DNA of 64,000 bases, taken from assembly GCA_937872175.1 (NCBI GenBank), contig CALMPI010000042.1:1-64000 (forward strand), read 5' to 3'. Both the position numbers and the translations under genes were made by a program. Of the stretch, positions 24,975 to 33,710 are shown in pieces. Every line of letters starts with the position of its first letter. Position 1 is the stretch's first letter. This stretch comes from an uncultured Flavobacteriales bacterium (GTDB lineage Bacteria > Bacteroidota > Bacteroidia > Flavobacteriales_F > PHOS-HE28). The notes under the pieces were generated by a model, which saw only the letters and a program-made list of their open reading frames with translations, ran no database searches and was not told the DNA's origin.

Positions 24975-26076
24975 GCTGATGATCAGCGGAGGAGGCACCG
25001 GCGGACACATCTTCCCGGCGATCGCCATCGCGAACGCCGTGCGGGAGCGCCTGCCCGATGCGGAGGTGCTCTTCGTGGGTGCCGAGGGCCGCATGGAGAT
25101 GACCAAGGTGCCGGCGGCCGGCTATCGCATCGAGGGCCTGCCGATCCGCGGATTCCAGCGCGGTGCGGTGCTCGCCAACCTGGGCCTGCCCTGGAGGCTG
25201 CTGCGCAGCTTCCTCAAGGCGCGACGGCTGGTCCGCTCCTTCCGGCCCGATGTCGCCGTCGGCGTCGGCGGCTACGCCAGCGGTCCTCTCCTCGCCATGG
25301 CCCAGCGCATGGGCGTGCCCACGCTCATCCAGGAGCAGAACAGCCACGCGGGCAGGACCAACATCCATCTGGGCCGGCGTGCGCATCGCATCTGCGTGGC
25401 CTATCCGGGCATGGAGAAGTACTTCCCCATGGATCGCCTGCGCCTCACCGGCAATCCTGTGCGCAGCGCCACCGTGCACCTGGAGGGCAAGCGCCCCGAG
25501 GCGCTCACGCATTTCGGCCTTCGCGGTGACGCGCCCATCGTGCTGGTGACAGGCGGCAGCCTTGGTGCGCGTGGTGTGAACCTGGGCGTGGCCGCCGCCC
25601 TTCCCGCATGGAAAGCGGCGGGGGTGCAGGTGATCTGGCAGACCGGGACGCCCTTCCTCGACCAGGCGCGCGCGGCCGTGAGCGAGCTCGGCCACGTCGA
25701 CTGCAAGGTGAGCGCCTTCATCGACCGGATGGACCTGGCTTACGCATGCGCCGATGTGGTCGTGGCCCGGGCGGGTGCCATCAGCATCAGCGAACTGTGC
25801 CTGGTGAAGCTGCCCGCGGTCCTCATCCCTCTGCCCACCGCAGCGGAGGATCACCAGACCTCCAACGCACGCGCCCTCACCGAACGGGGCGCCGCGCTGC
25901 TCGTTCGCGACAGCGATGCACGGGAGCAGCTCGGACACACCGTGCTGCGCCTGCTGAACGACGCCCCGGCCCGGGACCGCATGCGCTCGGCCATCGCCGC
26001 CCTTGGCCACCCGGACGCCGCCGGCGCCATCGCCGATGAGGTGATCGCGCTCGCCAACATCTCCATGCGCCCATGA
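24934..26076 (+). CDS. murG: UDP-GlcNAc:lipid I GlcNAc transferase
   Basis: 380 residues (ATG at 24934; an ATG at 24979 directly before the first motif is possible and would not overlap ftsW). The lipid-contact loop ISGGGTGGHIFPAIA is at ~17-31, VGVGGYASGPLLAMA at ~109, IQEQNSHAGRTN at ~132, and the donor-binding region VVVARAGAISISEL at ~272. MurG converts lipid I to lipid II on the inner face of the membrane. It overlaps murC by 4 bp. Confidence 0.95.
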   Translation: MSNPNPAPLRRPLRLMISGGGTGGHIFPAIAIANAVRERLPDAEVLFVGAEGRMEMTKVPAAGYRIEGLPIRGFQRGAVLANLGLPWRLLRSFLKARRLVRSFRPDVAVGVGGYASGPLLAMAQRMGVPTLIQEQNSHAGRTNIHLGRRAHRICVAYPGMEKYFPMDRLRLTGNPVRSATVHLEGKRPEALTHFGLRGDAPIVLVTGGSLGARGVNLGVAAALPAWKAAGVQVIWQTGTPFLDQARAAVSELGHVDCKVSAFIDRMDLAYACADVVVARAGAISISELCLVKLPAVLIPLPTAAEDHQTSNARALTERGAALLVRDSDAREQLGHTVLRLLNDAPARDRMRSAIAALGHPDAAGAIADEVIALANISMRP

Positions 26077-27443
26077 GCATCGCGGTCCAGCGCCTCTATT
26101 TCGTCGGCATCGGCGGCATCGGCATGAGCGGCCTGGCCCGCTACTTCCGTCGTGCCGGTGCTGTCGTGGGGGGGTATGACCGCACGCCATCGCCGCTCAC
26201 CGACAGCCTCTCCGCGGAAGGCATGATCATCCACTTCGACGAGGACCCCGCCTCGATCCCGGCACCGCTGCGCGAACGGCCTGCCGAGGTGCTGGTGGTG
26301 CGCACTCCCGCCGTGCCCGCCACGAGCCGGCTGCTGGCCTGGTGGACCGCCGCCGGTGCGCGCATCGTGAAGCGCAGCGAACTGCTCGGGCTCATCACCC
26401 GCGACCGCCCCACTTACGCCGTGGCCGGCACGCATGGAAAGACCACCGTCAGCACCATGCTGACGCATCTGCTCCACAGCGGTGGTGTGCCGGTGAACGC
26501 CTTTCTGGGCGGCATCAGCGCGAACTACCACACCAACGTGCTGCTGGACGAAGGGGCGGTGGCGAACGTGGTGGAGGCCGACGAGTACGACCGCAGCTTC
26601 CTGCAGCTCAGCCCCACGGATGCCATCATCACCTCCGCCGACCCCGATCACCTCGACATCTATGGCACGGCGGAAGCGATGCTCGACGCGTACCGGTCCT
26701 TCGCCGGCCTGTGCACGGGGGGGCTGCTCGTGCATGAGCGCGTGAAGGCCGTTCTTCCCGGGCTCAAGGCCGACACCTACGCCATCGGCGGAGAGGGCGT
26801 CCCGCGTGCGGAGCAGGTGGAGGTGCGCGCTGGCGCCTACGAGTTCGACCTGGTCACCGAAGGTGCCACGCTCCGCGGGCTGCGCCTCGGCATGGCCGGA
26901 CGGCACAATGTGGAGAACGCCACCGCGGCGGCCACCATGGCGCTGCGGGCCGGTGTGACCCCGGAGGCGGTGCGTGCCGCCCTGGCCTCGTTCCGCGGTG
27001 TGGAGCGCCGGTTCCAGGCCATCCTCGACGGACCGGGCACGATCTTCATCGACGATTACGCCCACCACCCCGCGGAACTGGACGCTGCGATCCGTTCGGC
27101 GCGCGAGCTCCATCCCGGACGCAGGCTCACGGTCGTCTTCCAGCCCCACCTCTTCACCCGCACGCGTGACCTTGTCGACGGGTTCGCGCGGAGCCTGGCC
27201 GGTGCCGATCGGCTGTTGTTGCTGGACATCTATCCGGCGCGCGAGGAGCCCATCCCCGGCATCACCTCGTCCTGGCTTCTCGATCGGGTGGCGCTGGCCG
27301 ACAAGCACCTCGTGGGCCGGGACGAACTGGTCGCACGCCTTTCCGCCGAGCGTCCCGAGCTGCTGCTCACCCTGGGTGCCGGCGACATCGACCGGCTCGT
27401 GCCCCGCATCGCCGCCGTCCTCCAACACCCCGTTGCCGCATGA
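26073..27443 (+). CDS. murC: UDP-N-acetylmuramate:L-alanine ligase
   Basis: 456 residues, ATGA overlap with murG. The N-terminal domain has YFVGIGGIGMSGLARYFRRAG. The P-loop is AVAGTHGKTTVSTML (~residues 114-128), and the C-terminal domain carries FIDDYAHHPAELDAAIRSAR (~325) and VVFQPHLFTRTRDL. It adds the first amino acid of the peptide stem. Length and motifs are normal, and it overlaps ftsQ by 4 bp. Confidence 0.96.
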   Translation: MSIAVQRLYFVGIGGIGMSGLARYFRRAGAVVGGYDRTPSPLTDSLSAEGMIIHFDEDPASIPAPLRERPAEVLVVRTPAVPATSRLLAWWTAAGARIVKRSELLGLITRDRPTYAVAGTHGKTTVSTMLTHLLHSGGVPVNAFLGGISANYHTNVLLDEGAVANVVEADEYDRSFLQLSPTDAIITSADPDHLDIYGTAEAMLDAYRSFAGLCTGGLLVHERVKAVLPGLKADTYAIGGEGVPRAEQVEVRAGAYEFDLVTEGATLRGLRLGMAGRHNVENATAAATMALRAGVTPEAVRAALASFRGVERRFQAILDGPGTIFIDDYAHHPAELDAAIRSARELHPGRRLTVVFQPHLFTRTRDLVDGFARSLAGADRLLLLDIYPAREEPIPGITSSWLLDRVALADKHLVGRDELVARLSAERPELLLTLGAGDIDRLVPRIAAVLQHPVAA

Positions 27444-28243
27444 ACGCTCCGCGCGCCATCGTCCGTCCCCTGCTGCTCTCCGCCACCGCAGCCCTGGTCG
27501 TGGTGGCCCTGGGATTCGTGGAGCGCACCGCCGACCGCCGGCCTGTGCAGGACCTCGCCATCGATGTGCGCGAAGTGGATGATGCGCGGTTCATCACCCC
27601 GCAGCAGGTCCGCGAGCAGGTGCTGGGCATGGGCGGGGAGGTGGTGGGCGTGCCCCTGGCCGAGATGGACCTGGAGGCGATCGAGGAGCGGCTGCGCGCA
27701 GTGCCCTGGGTGAACGCCGTGGAGGCCTACCATACGTTGGACGGGATCCTGCACGTCCGGGTGGAGCAGCGCGAGCCCATCGTGCGTGTGCTCGACCGGG
27801 ATGGCCGCGGCTATTACCTCGATGCGGAGGGTCATACCATGCCCTTGAGCGCGCAGCATACGGCGCGTGTGCCCGTGGCCCTGGGTGCGGTGCATCTTGA
27901 CGGGGCGGCGGAGCGCGTGATCGACCTGCATGCCACCGACAGCCTGATCGCCGCGTCGCACCTGCCCGAGGTGCATCGGATCGCCACCTTGCTGCACCAG
28001 GACCCCTTCTGGGCCGCCCTCATCGACCAGATCGTCGTCACGCCCGAAGGTGAGTTCGAGCTGGTGCCCCGGGTGGGCGGTCAGCGCATCCGCATCGGTG
28101 GTGCCGACCGCCTCGAACCACGCTTCGCGAAGCTCCGCCTCTTCTACCGCCAGGGCATCGATCAGACCGACTGGCGTCGACATGCCATCATCGACCTGCG
28201 CTTCGACGGGCAGGTCGTCTGCACCCAACGCTCAACGCCCTAA
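27440..28243 (+). CDS. ftsQ: Cell division protein FtsQ
   Basis: 267 residues, ATGA overlap with murC. One N-terminal transmembrane helix (PLLLSATAALVVVALGFVE, ~10-28) is followed by a POTRA-like domain (VDDARFITPQQVREQVLG; LRAVPWVNAVEAYHTLDGIL at ~85-104) and a beta domain with QREPIVRVLDRDGRGYYLD. It links FtsZ/FtsA to the FtsWI synthase through FtsL and FtsB. Sequence conservation in FtsQ is low, but topology and the murC-ftsQ-ftsA order make the call firm. Confidence 0.92.
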   Translation: MNAPRAIVRPLLLSATAALVVVALGFVERTADRRPVQDLAIDVREVDDARFITPQQVREQVLGMGGEVVGVPLAEMDLEAIEERLRAVPWVNAVEAYHTLDGILHVRVEQREPIVRVLDRDGRGYYLDAEGHTMPLSAQHTARVPVALGAVHLDGAAERVIDLHATDSLIAASHLPEVHRIATLLHQDPFWAALIDQIVVTPEGEFELVPRVGGQRIRIGGADRLEPRFAKLRLFYRQGIDQTDWRRHAIIDLRFDGQVVCTQRSTP

Positions 28244-28255
28244 CACGCTGTACAC

Positions 28256-29548
28256 ATGGACCAACAAGAGATCGTGGCCGGATTGGACATCGGCACCACC
28301 AAGATCGCCTGCATCGTCGGGCGCAGGAACGACCAGGGAAAGATCGAGATCCTCGGCATGGGCCGAAGCCGCTCCGAAGGGGTGAGCCGTGGCATGGTGG
28401 CCAACATCCAAAAGACCGTGGACTCGATCATGGCCGCCGTGAAGGAGGCCGAGGCCAACGCCAACGTGGAGATCGGCACGGTGAACGTGGGCATCGCCGG
28501 CCAGCACATCCGCAGCATGCACCACCGCGGCATGATCACGCGCCAGAGCCTGGAGGAGGAGATCCGCCAGCTGGACATCGACCTGCTGATCGACGACATG
28601 TACAAGCTGGTGATGCCGCCCGGCGAGGAGATCATCCATGTATTGCCACAGGAGTACATCGTCGATGGTGAGCAGGGCATCCGCGACCCGATCGGCATGA
28701 GCGGTGTGCGGCTCGAGGCCAACTTCCACATCATCAGCGGGCAGGTCACTGCCGCGCGCAACATCAACAAGTGCGTGCATCGCGCCGGGCTGGATGTCAC
28801 CGAGCTCATCCTGGAACCGCTCGCCAGCGCGGACGCCGTGCTGAGCGCCGAGGAGAAGGAGGCGGGCGTGGTGCTCGTCGACATCGGTGGCGGCACGACG
28901 GACATCGCCATCTTCTACGACGGCATCATCCGCCACACGGCCGTGATCCCCTTCGGCGGCAACGTGATCACCGAGGACATCCGTCAGGGCTGCGGAGTGA
29001 TGCGCGAGCAGGCCGAGCTGCTGAAGGTGAAGTTCGGCAGTGCGCTCGCCGCGGAGAACAAGGACAACGAGGTGGTCTGCATCCCCGGTCTGCGCGGCCG
29101 CGACCCCAAGGAGATCAGCCTGCGCATGCTCGCCGAGGTGATCCAGAGCCGCATGGAGGAGATCCTCGAGCACGTGCACTTCGAGATCAAGAACAGCGGG
29201 CTGGAGAAGCAGCTCATCGCCGGCGTCGTCCTCACCGGCGGTGGTGCTCAGCTCAAACACCTCCGCCAGCTGGTGGAGTACATCACCGGCATGACCGCCC
29301 GCATCGGTTACCCCAACGAACATCTGGCCAAGAGCAATGTCGAGCAGGTCACCAGCCCGCTGTTCGCCACCGGCGTGGGCCTGGTGATGAAGGGCTTTGA
29401 CTTCCTGCACCGCCAGCGCGCCAAGCAGGGCGGCCAGCCTGCACAGGCCCCCAAGGTGAAGGGCCACAGCCAGGGCAGCCGCGTGGGCAGCTTCTTCGAC
29501 AAGGTGATCAAGGGCGCCTCCGAGATCCTCAGCGACGACGACATCTAG
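28256..29548 (+). CDS. ftsA: Cell division protein FtsA (actin-like)
   Basis: 430 residues. It opens with VAGLDIGTTKIACIVGR (ATPase phosphate-1 motif, ~residues 6-22). It then shows VGIAGQHIRSMHHRGMI, the second phosphate motif VVLVDIGGGTTDIAIFYDG (~205-223) and the adenosine motif GVVLTGGGAQLKHL (~323). FtsA polymerises on the membrane and anchors FtsZ filaments. The C-terminus has a basic/hydrophobic helix region (SFFDKVIKGASEILSDDDI) that would bind the membrane. It lies 12 bp after ftsQ and 45 bp before ftsZ. Confidence 0.95.
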   Translation: MDQQEIVAGLDIGTTKIACIVGRRNDQGKIEILGMGRSRSEGVSRGMVANIQKTVDSIMAAVKEAEANANVEIGTVNVGIAGQHIRSMHHRGMITRQSLEEEIRQLDIDLLIDDMYKLVMPPGEEIIHVLPQEYIVDGEQGIRDPIGMSGVRLEANFHIISGQVTAARNINKCVHRAGLDVTELILEPLASADAVLSAEEKEAGVVLVDIGGGTTDIAIFYDGIIRHTAVIPFGGNVITEDIRQGCGVMREQAELLKVKFGSALAAENKDNEVVCIPGLRGRDPKEISLRMLAEVIQSRMEEILEHVHFEIKNSGLEKQLIAGVVLTGGGAQLKHLRQLVEYITGMTARIGYPNEHLAKSNVEQVTSPLFATGVGLVMKGFDFLHRQRAKQGGQPAQAPKVKGHSQGSRVGSFFDKVIKGASEILSDDDI

Positions 29549-29593
29549 ACCGCATCCCCGCCACCGCAGTTCCACTCTCCAATCCTCAACGAC

Positions 29594-31186
29594 ATGAAAT
29601 TCGACCTTCCCCGAGAGCTCTCCTCCATCATCAAGGTGATCGGCGTGGGGGGCGGCGGCAGCAACGCCGTGAACCACATGTACGCCCAAGGCATCAAGGG
29701 CGTCGACTTCATCATCTGCAACACGGACAAGCAGGCGCTGGACATCAGCCCGGTGCCCGTGAAGGTGCAGCTCGGCCCTGCGCTCACCGACGGCCTCGGC
29801 GCCGGCTCCATCCCCGAGCGCGGCAAGGACGCCGCCCAGGAGAACCTCGACGAGCTCCGTCAGCTGCTGAGCACCCGCACGAAGATGGTCTTCATCACCG
29901 CCGGCATGGGCGGAGGCACCGGCACGGGCGCCGCACCGGTGATCGCCGACATCGCGCGCGAGCTCGGCATCCTCACCGTGGGCATCGTCACCATGCCCTT
30001 CCTGTGGGAGGGCCGCAAACGCAAGCTCCAGGCCGTGAGCGGCATCGACGACCTGCGCCGCTCGGTGGACACGCTGCTGGTGATCAACAACGACCGCCTG
30101 CGCGACCTGTTCGGCAACCTCAGCCTGGACAACGCCTTCGGCCATGCCGACAACGTGCTCACCACCGCCGCCCGTGGCATCGCCGAGATCATCACCATGA
30201 CGGGGAAGGTGAACGTGGACTTCGAGGACGTGAAGACCGTGATGACCAACAGTGGCGCCGCGATCATGGGCATGGCCGAGGCCGAAGGAGAGGACCGCGC
30301 CCTGCGTGCCGCCCAGGAGGCCCTCGCCTCGCCCCTGCTCAACGACAACGACATCAAGGGCGCCAAATTCGTGCTGCTCAACATCACGCACGGTGAGCGC
30401 GAGGTCCTCATGGACGAGATCAGCGAGATCACCGATCACATCCAGGATGCGGCCGGCAGCAGTGCCGATGTGATCTGGGGCTACTGCCGCGAGGAGAGCC
30501 TCGGCGACCGCCTGCGCGTGACCGTGATCGCCACCGGTTTCCAGGTGAACCCGGAAACGGGCGCCGTGGGCCACGTGCCCGAGGCGCGCAAGGTGATCCC
30601 GCTCGATGCCGATGTGCCCACCATGATCACACAGCCCATCAGCAACCCGGTCGCCACCGCCCCACCCACCGCGCTGCGGGAGGTCAAGGACGCGGAAGCG
30701 CCGGTGGGCACCCCGTTCGAGCCCTACTTGAAGCCCGCTGCGCCGCAGCATGATCCCGTGGGCCATGAGCCGGCACGGCCCGCGACACCGGTGAACGAGC
30801 GCACCGTGGAGCTCGAGGTGACGCCGCCGGTGGAGGGAAAGGTGCGCCACGACCTGTACGATGCGACCGTCGCGCCGTCCACCCCGCCGACGGCCGCCAG
30901 CGAACCGGCACAGTCCCGCCTCAACCCGGCCGAACATCAGGCCCGCGTCGAGGAGCGCCTCATGCGGATGCGGGAGATGACCATGCGCCTGCGTTCGCCC
31001 AACGGGATCAACGACATGGAGCGCGAGCCGGCCTATGTGCGCAAGCGCATCGCCCTGAGCGAAGGACCGCGCAGCACCGACAGCAACGTAAGCCGGTACA
31101 CACTGACCGAGGACCAGGACGAGAACGGCGAGCGTCGTGTGGAGCTCAGGCGCAACAACCCGTTCCTGCACGACAACGTGGACTGA
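29594..31186 (+). CDS. ftsZ: Cell division protein FtsZ (tubulin-like GTPase)
   Basis: 530 residues. The GTPase domain covers ~1-325, with IGVGGGGSNAVNHMY (~18), the tubulin signature GGGTGTGAAPVIAD (~104-117) and TVMTNSGAAIMGM (~214). A long, Pro- and charge-rich linker of about 185 residues follows, much longer than in E. coli. The C-terminal peptide ends NPFLHDNVD, where FtsA is expected to bind. It forms the Z ring. It is the last division gene of the cluster. Confidence 0.96.
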   Translation: MKFDLPRELSSIIKVIGVGGGGSNAVNHMYAQGIKGVDFIICNTDKQALDISPVPVKVQLGPALTDGLGAGSIPERGKDAAQENLDELRQLLSTRTKMVFITAGMGGGTGTGAAPVIADIARELGILTVGIVTMPFLWEGRKRKLQAVSGIDDLRRSVDTLLVINNDRLRDLFGNLSLDNAFGHADNVLTTAARGIAEIITMTGKVNVDFEDVKTVMTNSGAAIMGMAEAEGEDRALRAAQEALASPLLNDNDIKGAKFVLLNITHGEREVLMDEISEITDHIQDAAGSSADVIWGYCREESLGDRLRVTVIATGFQVNPETGAVGHVPEARKVIPLDADVPTMITQPISNPVATAPPTALREVKDAEAPVGTPFEPYLKPAAPQHDPVGHEPARPATPVNERTVELEVTPPVEGKVRHDLYDATVAPSTPPTAASEPAQSRLNPAEHQARVEERLMRMREMTMRLRSPNGINDMEREPAYVRKRIALSEGPRSTDSNVSRYTLTEDQDENGERRVELRRNNPFLHDNVD

Positions 31187-31197
31187 ACCCTGAGCGC

Positions 31198-31653
31198 ATG
31201 GACTTCCAACAACGCATCGACGCGGACATCAAGGCTGCGATGCTGGCCCGTGACAAGGACCGGCTGAACGCCCTGCGGGCGATCAAGAGCGCGATCCTGC
31301 TGGAGCTCACCAAGGAGGGCGGAGGCACCGCCGGGATCAGCGACGAGGCGGGACTTCGCATCCTGCAGAAGCTCCACAAGCAGCGCGCCGAAGCGGCCAC
31401 CATCTTCCACCAGCAGGGCCGCACCGACCTGGCCGGTGAGGAGGAGGCGCAGGCCCGCGTGATCGAGGCCTACCTGCCCGCCCGGCTCAGCGACGCGGAG
31501 CTCGAGGACGCCGTGCGCGCCGTGATCGCCGCCACAGGCGCCAGCGGCATGAAGGACATGGGCCGCGTGATGGGCGAGGCGAACAAGCAGCTTGCGGGCA
31601 GGGCCGATGGCGGGATCCTCGCGGCCCTGGTGAAACGCCTCCTGGCCGGTTGA
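31198..31653 (+). CDS. GatB/YqeY domain protein
   Basis: 151 residues of the YqeY family: FQQRIDADIKAAMLARDKDR at the start, LNALRAIKSAILLELTKEGG (~residue 24), EEEAQARVIEAYLPARLSD (~82), and the C-terminal SGMKDMGRVMGEANKQLAGR typical of the GatB tail-like fold. YqeY proteins resemble the tRNA-binding tail of the amidotransferase subunit GatB, but their own role is not settled. It starts 11 bp after ftsZ, a neighbour relation common in Bacteroidota, and is followed by a strong terminator. Confidence 0.9.
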   Translation: MDFQQRIDADIKAAMLARDKDRLNALRAIKSAILLELTKEGGGTAGISDEAGLRILQKLHKQRAEAATIFHQQGRTDLAGEEEAQARVIEAYLPARLSDAELEDAVRAVIAATGASGMKDMGRVMGEANKQLAGRADGGILAALVKRLLAG

Positions 31654-31673
31654 TCCATCCACCACTGAACAGG

Positions 31674-31699
31674 AAAGGGGCGCCCGAGGGCGCCCCTTT
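31674..31699. terminator. Bidirectional terminator at the end of the dcw cluster
   Basis: A near-perfect 12-bp stem (AAAGGGGCGCCC / GGGCGCCCCTTT) with A and T flanks works in both directions. It sits between the GatB/YqeY gene (+) and the LytTR regulator (-), two convergent genes. Confidence 0.85.
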
Positions 31700-31723
31700 G
31701 CGTGCTCCCCGGTCCGGGGTGTG

Positions 31724-32479
31724 CTACAACTTGGCCAGGTTGTCCATGAGCTCCTGCTTCTTCCGCCGGCTCACCGCCACGTTGGTGCCATCGGTCATGA
31801 TCACCTCGCCGCCCTCGCCCCGGATGTACTTCTTCACGTGCTTCACGTTGATGAGGTAGCTGTGGTGCACCCGCACGAACTGGGCGGGGTCCAGCATGTC
31901 CTCGAACTCCTTCAGCGTGCGGCTGATCACCAGGCGCTTCTTGTCCTTCTGGTGCACCACCGTGTAGTTGCTGTCGCTCTCGCAGTACATGATGTCGTCC
32001 ACGTCCACCATCTCCAGGCCGTCCGCCACGGGCAGGGCGATGCGCTTGTCGGCCCCGGCGGGACGGGTCAGGTTCTTCAGCAGGGCCATGAACTGGTCGG
32101 GGCTCTGTGGGGTGCGCTCCTCCTGCCGCACCTTGCCGATGGCCGTGGCCAGTTCCTCCGCGTCCACCGGCTTCAGCAGGTAGTCCAGCGCGCTGAAGCG
32201 GATGGCCTTCACCGCGTAGCCTTCGTGCGCGGTGGTGAAGATCACGTGCGGCCGATCGGGCCCGATCGCTTGCAGCAGGTCGAAGCCCGTCTGCTTGCCC
32301 ATCTCGATGTCCAGGAAGAGCACCTTCGGCTTCACCTTGCTCAGCAGATCGATGCCCTCGGGCACATTGGTGGCCATGCCCAGCAGTTCGATCTCCGGAT
32401 GCTTGCGCTGCAGCAGGCCGCTGAGGGCATCGCGGCAGTGTTGCTCGTCGTCCACGATGACGGCGGTGAGGGTGCTCAT
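31724..32479 (-). CDS. LytTR-family response regulator
   Basis: 251 residues from the ATG at 32479. The receiver domain has AVIVDDEQHCRDAL at the start, the phosphoacceptor in VLFLDIEMGKQTG (Asp ~58) and the conserved Thr and Lys in IFTTAHEGYAVKA and LDYLLKPVDAEEL. The LytTR DNA-binding domain covers ~150-250 (IMYCESDSNYTVVHQKDKKR; FVRVHHSYLINVKHVKKYIR). Such regulators pair with LytS-type kinases. The only one in the window is the TPR kinase at 34850-37054 on the same strand, a plausible but unproven partner. Confidence 0.93.
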   Translation of the reverse strand: MSTLTAVIVDDEQHCRDALSGLLQRKHPEIELLGMATNVPEGIDLLSKVKPKVLFLDIEMGKQTGFDLLQAIGPDRPHVIFTTAHEGYAVKAIRFSALDYLLKPVDAEELATAIGKVRQEERTPQSPDQFMALLKNLTRPAGADKRIALPVADGLEMVDVDDIMYCESDSNYTVVHQKDKKRLVISRTLKEFEDMLDPAQFVRVHHSYLINVKHVKKYIRGEGGEVIMTDGTNVAVSRRKKQELMDNLAKL

Positions 32480-32538
32480 GGTCGCTCGGTTGAGGCGGGC
32501 AAGGTAGCACGAGCGGACGGGTGGCACCAGGAACCGGA

Positions 32539-32559
32539 AAAGCCCCTCATCGGGGCTTT
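32539..32559 (-). terminator. Terminator of the small exported protein gene
   Basis: An 8-bp stem (AAAGCCCC / GGGGCTTT) with a 5-nt loop, followed on the minus strand by a further T. It lies 22 bp beyond the stop of the gene at 32582 and upstream of the LytTR gene. Confidence 0.75.
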
Positions 32560-32581
32560 CGGATCGGGTGGGCCGAGGCGC

Positions 32582-32803
32582 TCACTTGGCCATGCGCACG
32601 GTGGCGGCTTGGGCGGCGCGCTGCTGCTCGGTCCAGGCGGCCAGGTCCATCGTGGGGTCCACGAAGGGGGCCACCATGCGGCGCTCGGTGCGCACCGGCT
32701 TGCCCTTGGCGGCCTTGCGTGGGGCGGCGGCGAAGCTGCCCTGGGCCAGGGTGATGAGGCTGATGAGGACCAGGAGGCTGCGGAGGGTGGCGAGGCGGTT
32801 CAT
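32582..32803 (-). CDS. Small exported protein with APFVDPTMDLAAW tail
   Basis: 73 residues from the ATG at 32803. A signal peptide (LRSLLVLISLITLAQGSFAA) is followed by a short basic stretch (RKAAKGKPVRTERR) and the tail VAPFVDPTMDLAAWTEQQRA. The tail matches that of the protein encoded at 33711-34286 (EAAPFVDPTMELAAWVETQRA), and the two genes share about 95 bp of upstream DNA. It looks like a shortened paralogue that has lost the middle domain. Family and function are unknown. Confidence 0.65.
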   Translation of the reverse strand: MNRLATLRSLLVLISLITLAQGSFAAAPRKAAKGKPVRTERRMVAPFVDPTMDLAAWTEQQRAAQAATVRMAK

Positions 32804-32817
32804 GGCGTGGGTCGGGG

Positions 32818-32915
32818 TTCGTTGGTGACCCAAAGCAAGGCCCGGACGCAGGGGGAGCGTGAGCTCAACTGAGCAGGTGGTGGCGCACAGGGAGCAAGTG
32901 GCGGGAGGGAGCAAC
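32818..32915 (-). repeat. Duplicated upstream region, copy 1
   Basis: This stretch upstream of the gene at 32582-32803 resembles 34311-34407 upstream of its paralogue. Both contain a 21-nt identical block (32819-32839 / 34312-34332), which on the minus strand includes TTGCTTTG, one base from the TAnnTTTG box. Both also contain a GCAAGTGGCGGGAGGGAGCA block at their far end. The shared DNA probably includes the promoter. Confidence 0.6.
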
Positions 32916-32924
32916 AGAGCGCCT

Positions 32925-33066
32925 CACGCAGCGGCGCAGAGGACGCTGAGGAAGCAGGAGCAGGGGCAGCAGCAGGAGCAGGGGCCGTGCCTTCGCCGAA
33001 GGCTTCGGCAGGCGGAGCAGGAGCAGGGGTTGCAGCTTGGCCTTCGCCAGAGGCTGCGGCAGGCGG
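32925..33066. repeat. Low-complexity GGAGCAGGGG and GCCTTCGCC repeats
   Basis: A noncoding stretch built of short repeats: GGAGCAGGGG-like units at 32957-33031, and two imperfect copies of a ~27-nt unit (GCCTTCGCC...CGGCAGGCGG) at about 32990-33016 and 33040-33066. No gene can be supported here. Confidence 0.5.
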
Positions 33067-33075
33067 GCCGGGTCG

Positions 33076-33687
33076 CTAGACCGCGCGGCGGAGCAACGGA
33101 GCCGGGTGGGGACCGCTCTCGCGCACCCCACGGGCCCGGTCCCATTCCACCAGCAGTCGTCCGTGGCGGTCCAGGAGGGTGATCCGTTCGGCCATGGGCT
33201 TCACGGCCGTGCCGTCCCGCGGGGTCAGGATCACATGGAGGGGGATCGGGAGCGGCTTGCCATGGTCGGCGGCGGGGCGGCCCTCCCAAGGGCGGATCTC
33301 GATCATGCGCGGCAGGTGGCCCGGTTGCACCAGCACCAGGCGGATGGCGACATCCTCCGGCAGCTGCAGCGCGAAACGGCCCTCGTCGTCGGTATCGATC
33401 ACCTGCGCAAGCCGTTCGTTCAGCACGATGCTCACGGCACAGGGATGGTCGTTGAGGCCTTCCACCTGGCCGCGCACCTGCAGCGGACCGGACACTGACC
33501 GGGGCCGCCAGTCATCCCGGTCCAGGTCGTCGAGCGCCTTGCGGATCACGCTGAAGGGCGGGATCGTGGGGTCGGCGTTCGCCGTGGAGCGGCTCCACGG
33601 CCAGCCAGGACCGCTGCGGGCGATGCGGCGCTTGAGGGTCTCCAGGAAGGGGTGCATGGGCGTGGCGGATCGGCTTCGGGGCGTCAT
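33076..33687 (-). CDS. Hypothetical protein with carboxypeptidase-regulatory-like domain
   Basis: 203 residues from the ATG at 33687 (an ATG at 33657, MHPFLETLKRRI, is an alternative). No signal peptide is seen. From about residue 72 the sequence VRGQVEGLNDHPCAVSIVLN, then VIDTDDEGRFALQLPED and VQPGHLPRMIEIRPWEG follows the beta-sandwich pattern of CarboxypepD_reg-like domains, which in Bacteroidota are found on surface proteins. The final ~40 residues contain ITLLDRHGRLLVEWDRARG. It begins 23 bp after the paralogue gene at 33711. Function unknown. Confidence 0.6.
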   Translation of the reverse strand: MTPRSRSATPMHPFLETLKRRIARSGPGWPWSRSTANADPTIPPFSVIRKALDDLDRDDWRPRSVSGPLQVRGQVEGLNDHPCAVSIVLNERLAQVIDTDDEGRFALQLPEDVAIRLVLVQPGHLPRMIEIRPWEGRPAADHGKPLPIPLHVILTPRDGTAVKPMAERITLLDRHGRLLVEWDRARGVRESGPHPAPLLRRAV

Positions 33688-33710
33688 ACGGCGGCTGGGC
33701 GTCAAGGGGT

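Noticed and set aside
31674-31699. Rho-independent terminator read as an attenuator for the LytTR gene
   Set aside because: It lies downstream of both convergent genes, so it ends transcripts rather than controlling a leader.
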